Positions 20,392-20,527 of a stretch of DNA of 20,527 nt are shown here, piece by piece (position 1 is the first letter of the stretch; every line of letters begins with the position of its first letter). A program made the position numbers and the translations under genes. Origin of the DNA: Coriobacteriales bacterium (GTDB taxonomy: Bacteria; Actinomycetota; Coriobacteriia; Coriobacteriales; UBA8131); assembly GCA_031290695.1 (NCBI GenBank), contig JAITNB010000062.1, positions 1 to 20,527 on the forward strand. The letters are read 5' to 3'. The notes under the pieces were generated by a model. It ran no database searches. It was given only the letters and a program-made list of their open reading frames with translations, and had not been told where the DNA came from.

Positions 20392-20527
20392 TTACTTATA
20401 CGCATTGCCTATCTGCGTCTTAAGTTTGTCTGACACGGCCGCAGTGCCGCCGAGGACGTAGGCCTGCGAGATGGCGTCCTTGTGGGCGGCTATCACGTTG
20501 GCGATGCCGTAGGCGCCGTCGCCCTCC
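20392..20527 (-). CDS. C-terminal end of a cell-wall-binding repeat 2 protein (partial)
   Basis: The last 44 codons and TAA (20394-20392) of a minus-strand gene whose 5' part is outside the window. The sequence ends with YVLGGTAAVSDKLKTQIGNAYK, matching the cell-wall-binding repeat 2 pattern (hydrophobic-GGT-x-AVSD) found in surface proteins of Gram-positive bacteria. This repeat type holds proteins non-covalently on the cell wall, so the full gene likely encodes a secreted surface protein. The N-terminal part and any enzymatic domain cannot be seen. The convergent cyclase ends 20 bases away, with no clear hairpin between. Confidence 0.8.
   Translation of the reverse strand, partial: EGDGAYGIANVIAAHKDAISQAYVLGGTAAVSDKLKTQIGNAYK

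Overview
The window is a dense stretch of high-GC bacterial chromosome carrying signalling and pilus genes. It has strong Shine-Dalgarno sites and uses TTG and GTG starts fairly often. The features that suggest a lineage are a type IV pilus locus of the monoderm kind (PilT, a GspF-type platform protein, DUF4860-like minor components), the C-terminus of a cell-wall-binding repeat 2 protein, a lipobox transglutaminase, and a V4R protein next to a cytoplasmic HAMP-like/PAS/GGDEF protein. Together they point to a high-GC Gram-positive anaerobe, most likely of the class Coriobacteriia. This is inference from gene content, since the window contains no rRNA or other phylogenetic marker.

Layout. (1) 1-296: remains of an M29 aminopeptidase gene reduced to its two ends, then a short AT-richer promoter stretch. 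(2) 297-5160, plus strand: a three-gene operon of a REC/HD-GYP c-di-GMP phosphodiesterase, a FIST-domain sensor and a soluble PAS hybrid histidine kinase with receiver and HPt domains. It ends at a hairpin whose 3' arm encodes the last codons of the convergent gene. (3) 5185-7029, minus strand: a V4R protein followed by a cytoplasmic diguanylate cyclase. (4) 7099-10950, minus strand: a compact pilus operon in the order pilC, small membrane protein, DUF4860-like protein, two pilin-like proteins and pilT. Two of the junctions are ATGA overlaps. A lipoprotein with a transglutaminase fold (11074-12027) lies upstream on the same strand. (5) 12151-18865, minus strand: a two-gene operon of a very large membrane hybrid kinase with two receivers, followed by a membrane receptor with two GAF domains, a Pro/Val-rich repeat linker of about 150 residues and a degenerate receiver, but no kinase domain. 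(6) 19070-20371, plus strand: a membrane diguanylate cyclase, divergent from the kinase operon. (7) 20392-20527, minus strand: the 3' end of a cell-wall-binding repeat protein. No gene-free stretch exceeds 300 bases; the longest is 18866-19069. I see no tRNA, rRNA, CRISPR array or insertion sequence.

Working together (inference). One HD-GYP and two GGDEF enzymes, all with intact catalytic motifs, sit beside a PilT/PilC machine. This suggests a locus coupling extracellular and intracellular cues to pilus-based motility or attachment through phosphorelays and c-di-GMP. The only HPt domain in the window is in the first operon, where it could phosphorylate the HD-GYP receiver encoded two genes upstream. 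The most unusual items are the GAF-GAF-repeat-REC receptor with its exact 60-bp repeat, the Cys/His cluster in the kinase ectodomain, the possible ATC start of the V4R-linked cyclase, and the collapsed aminopeptidase.
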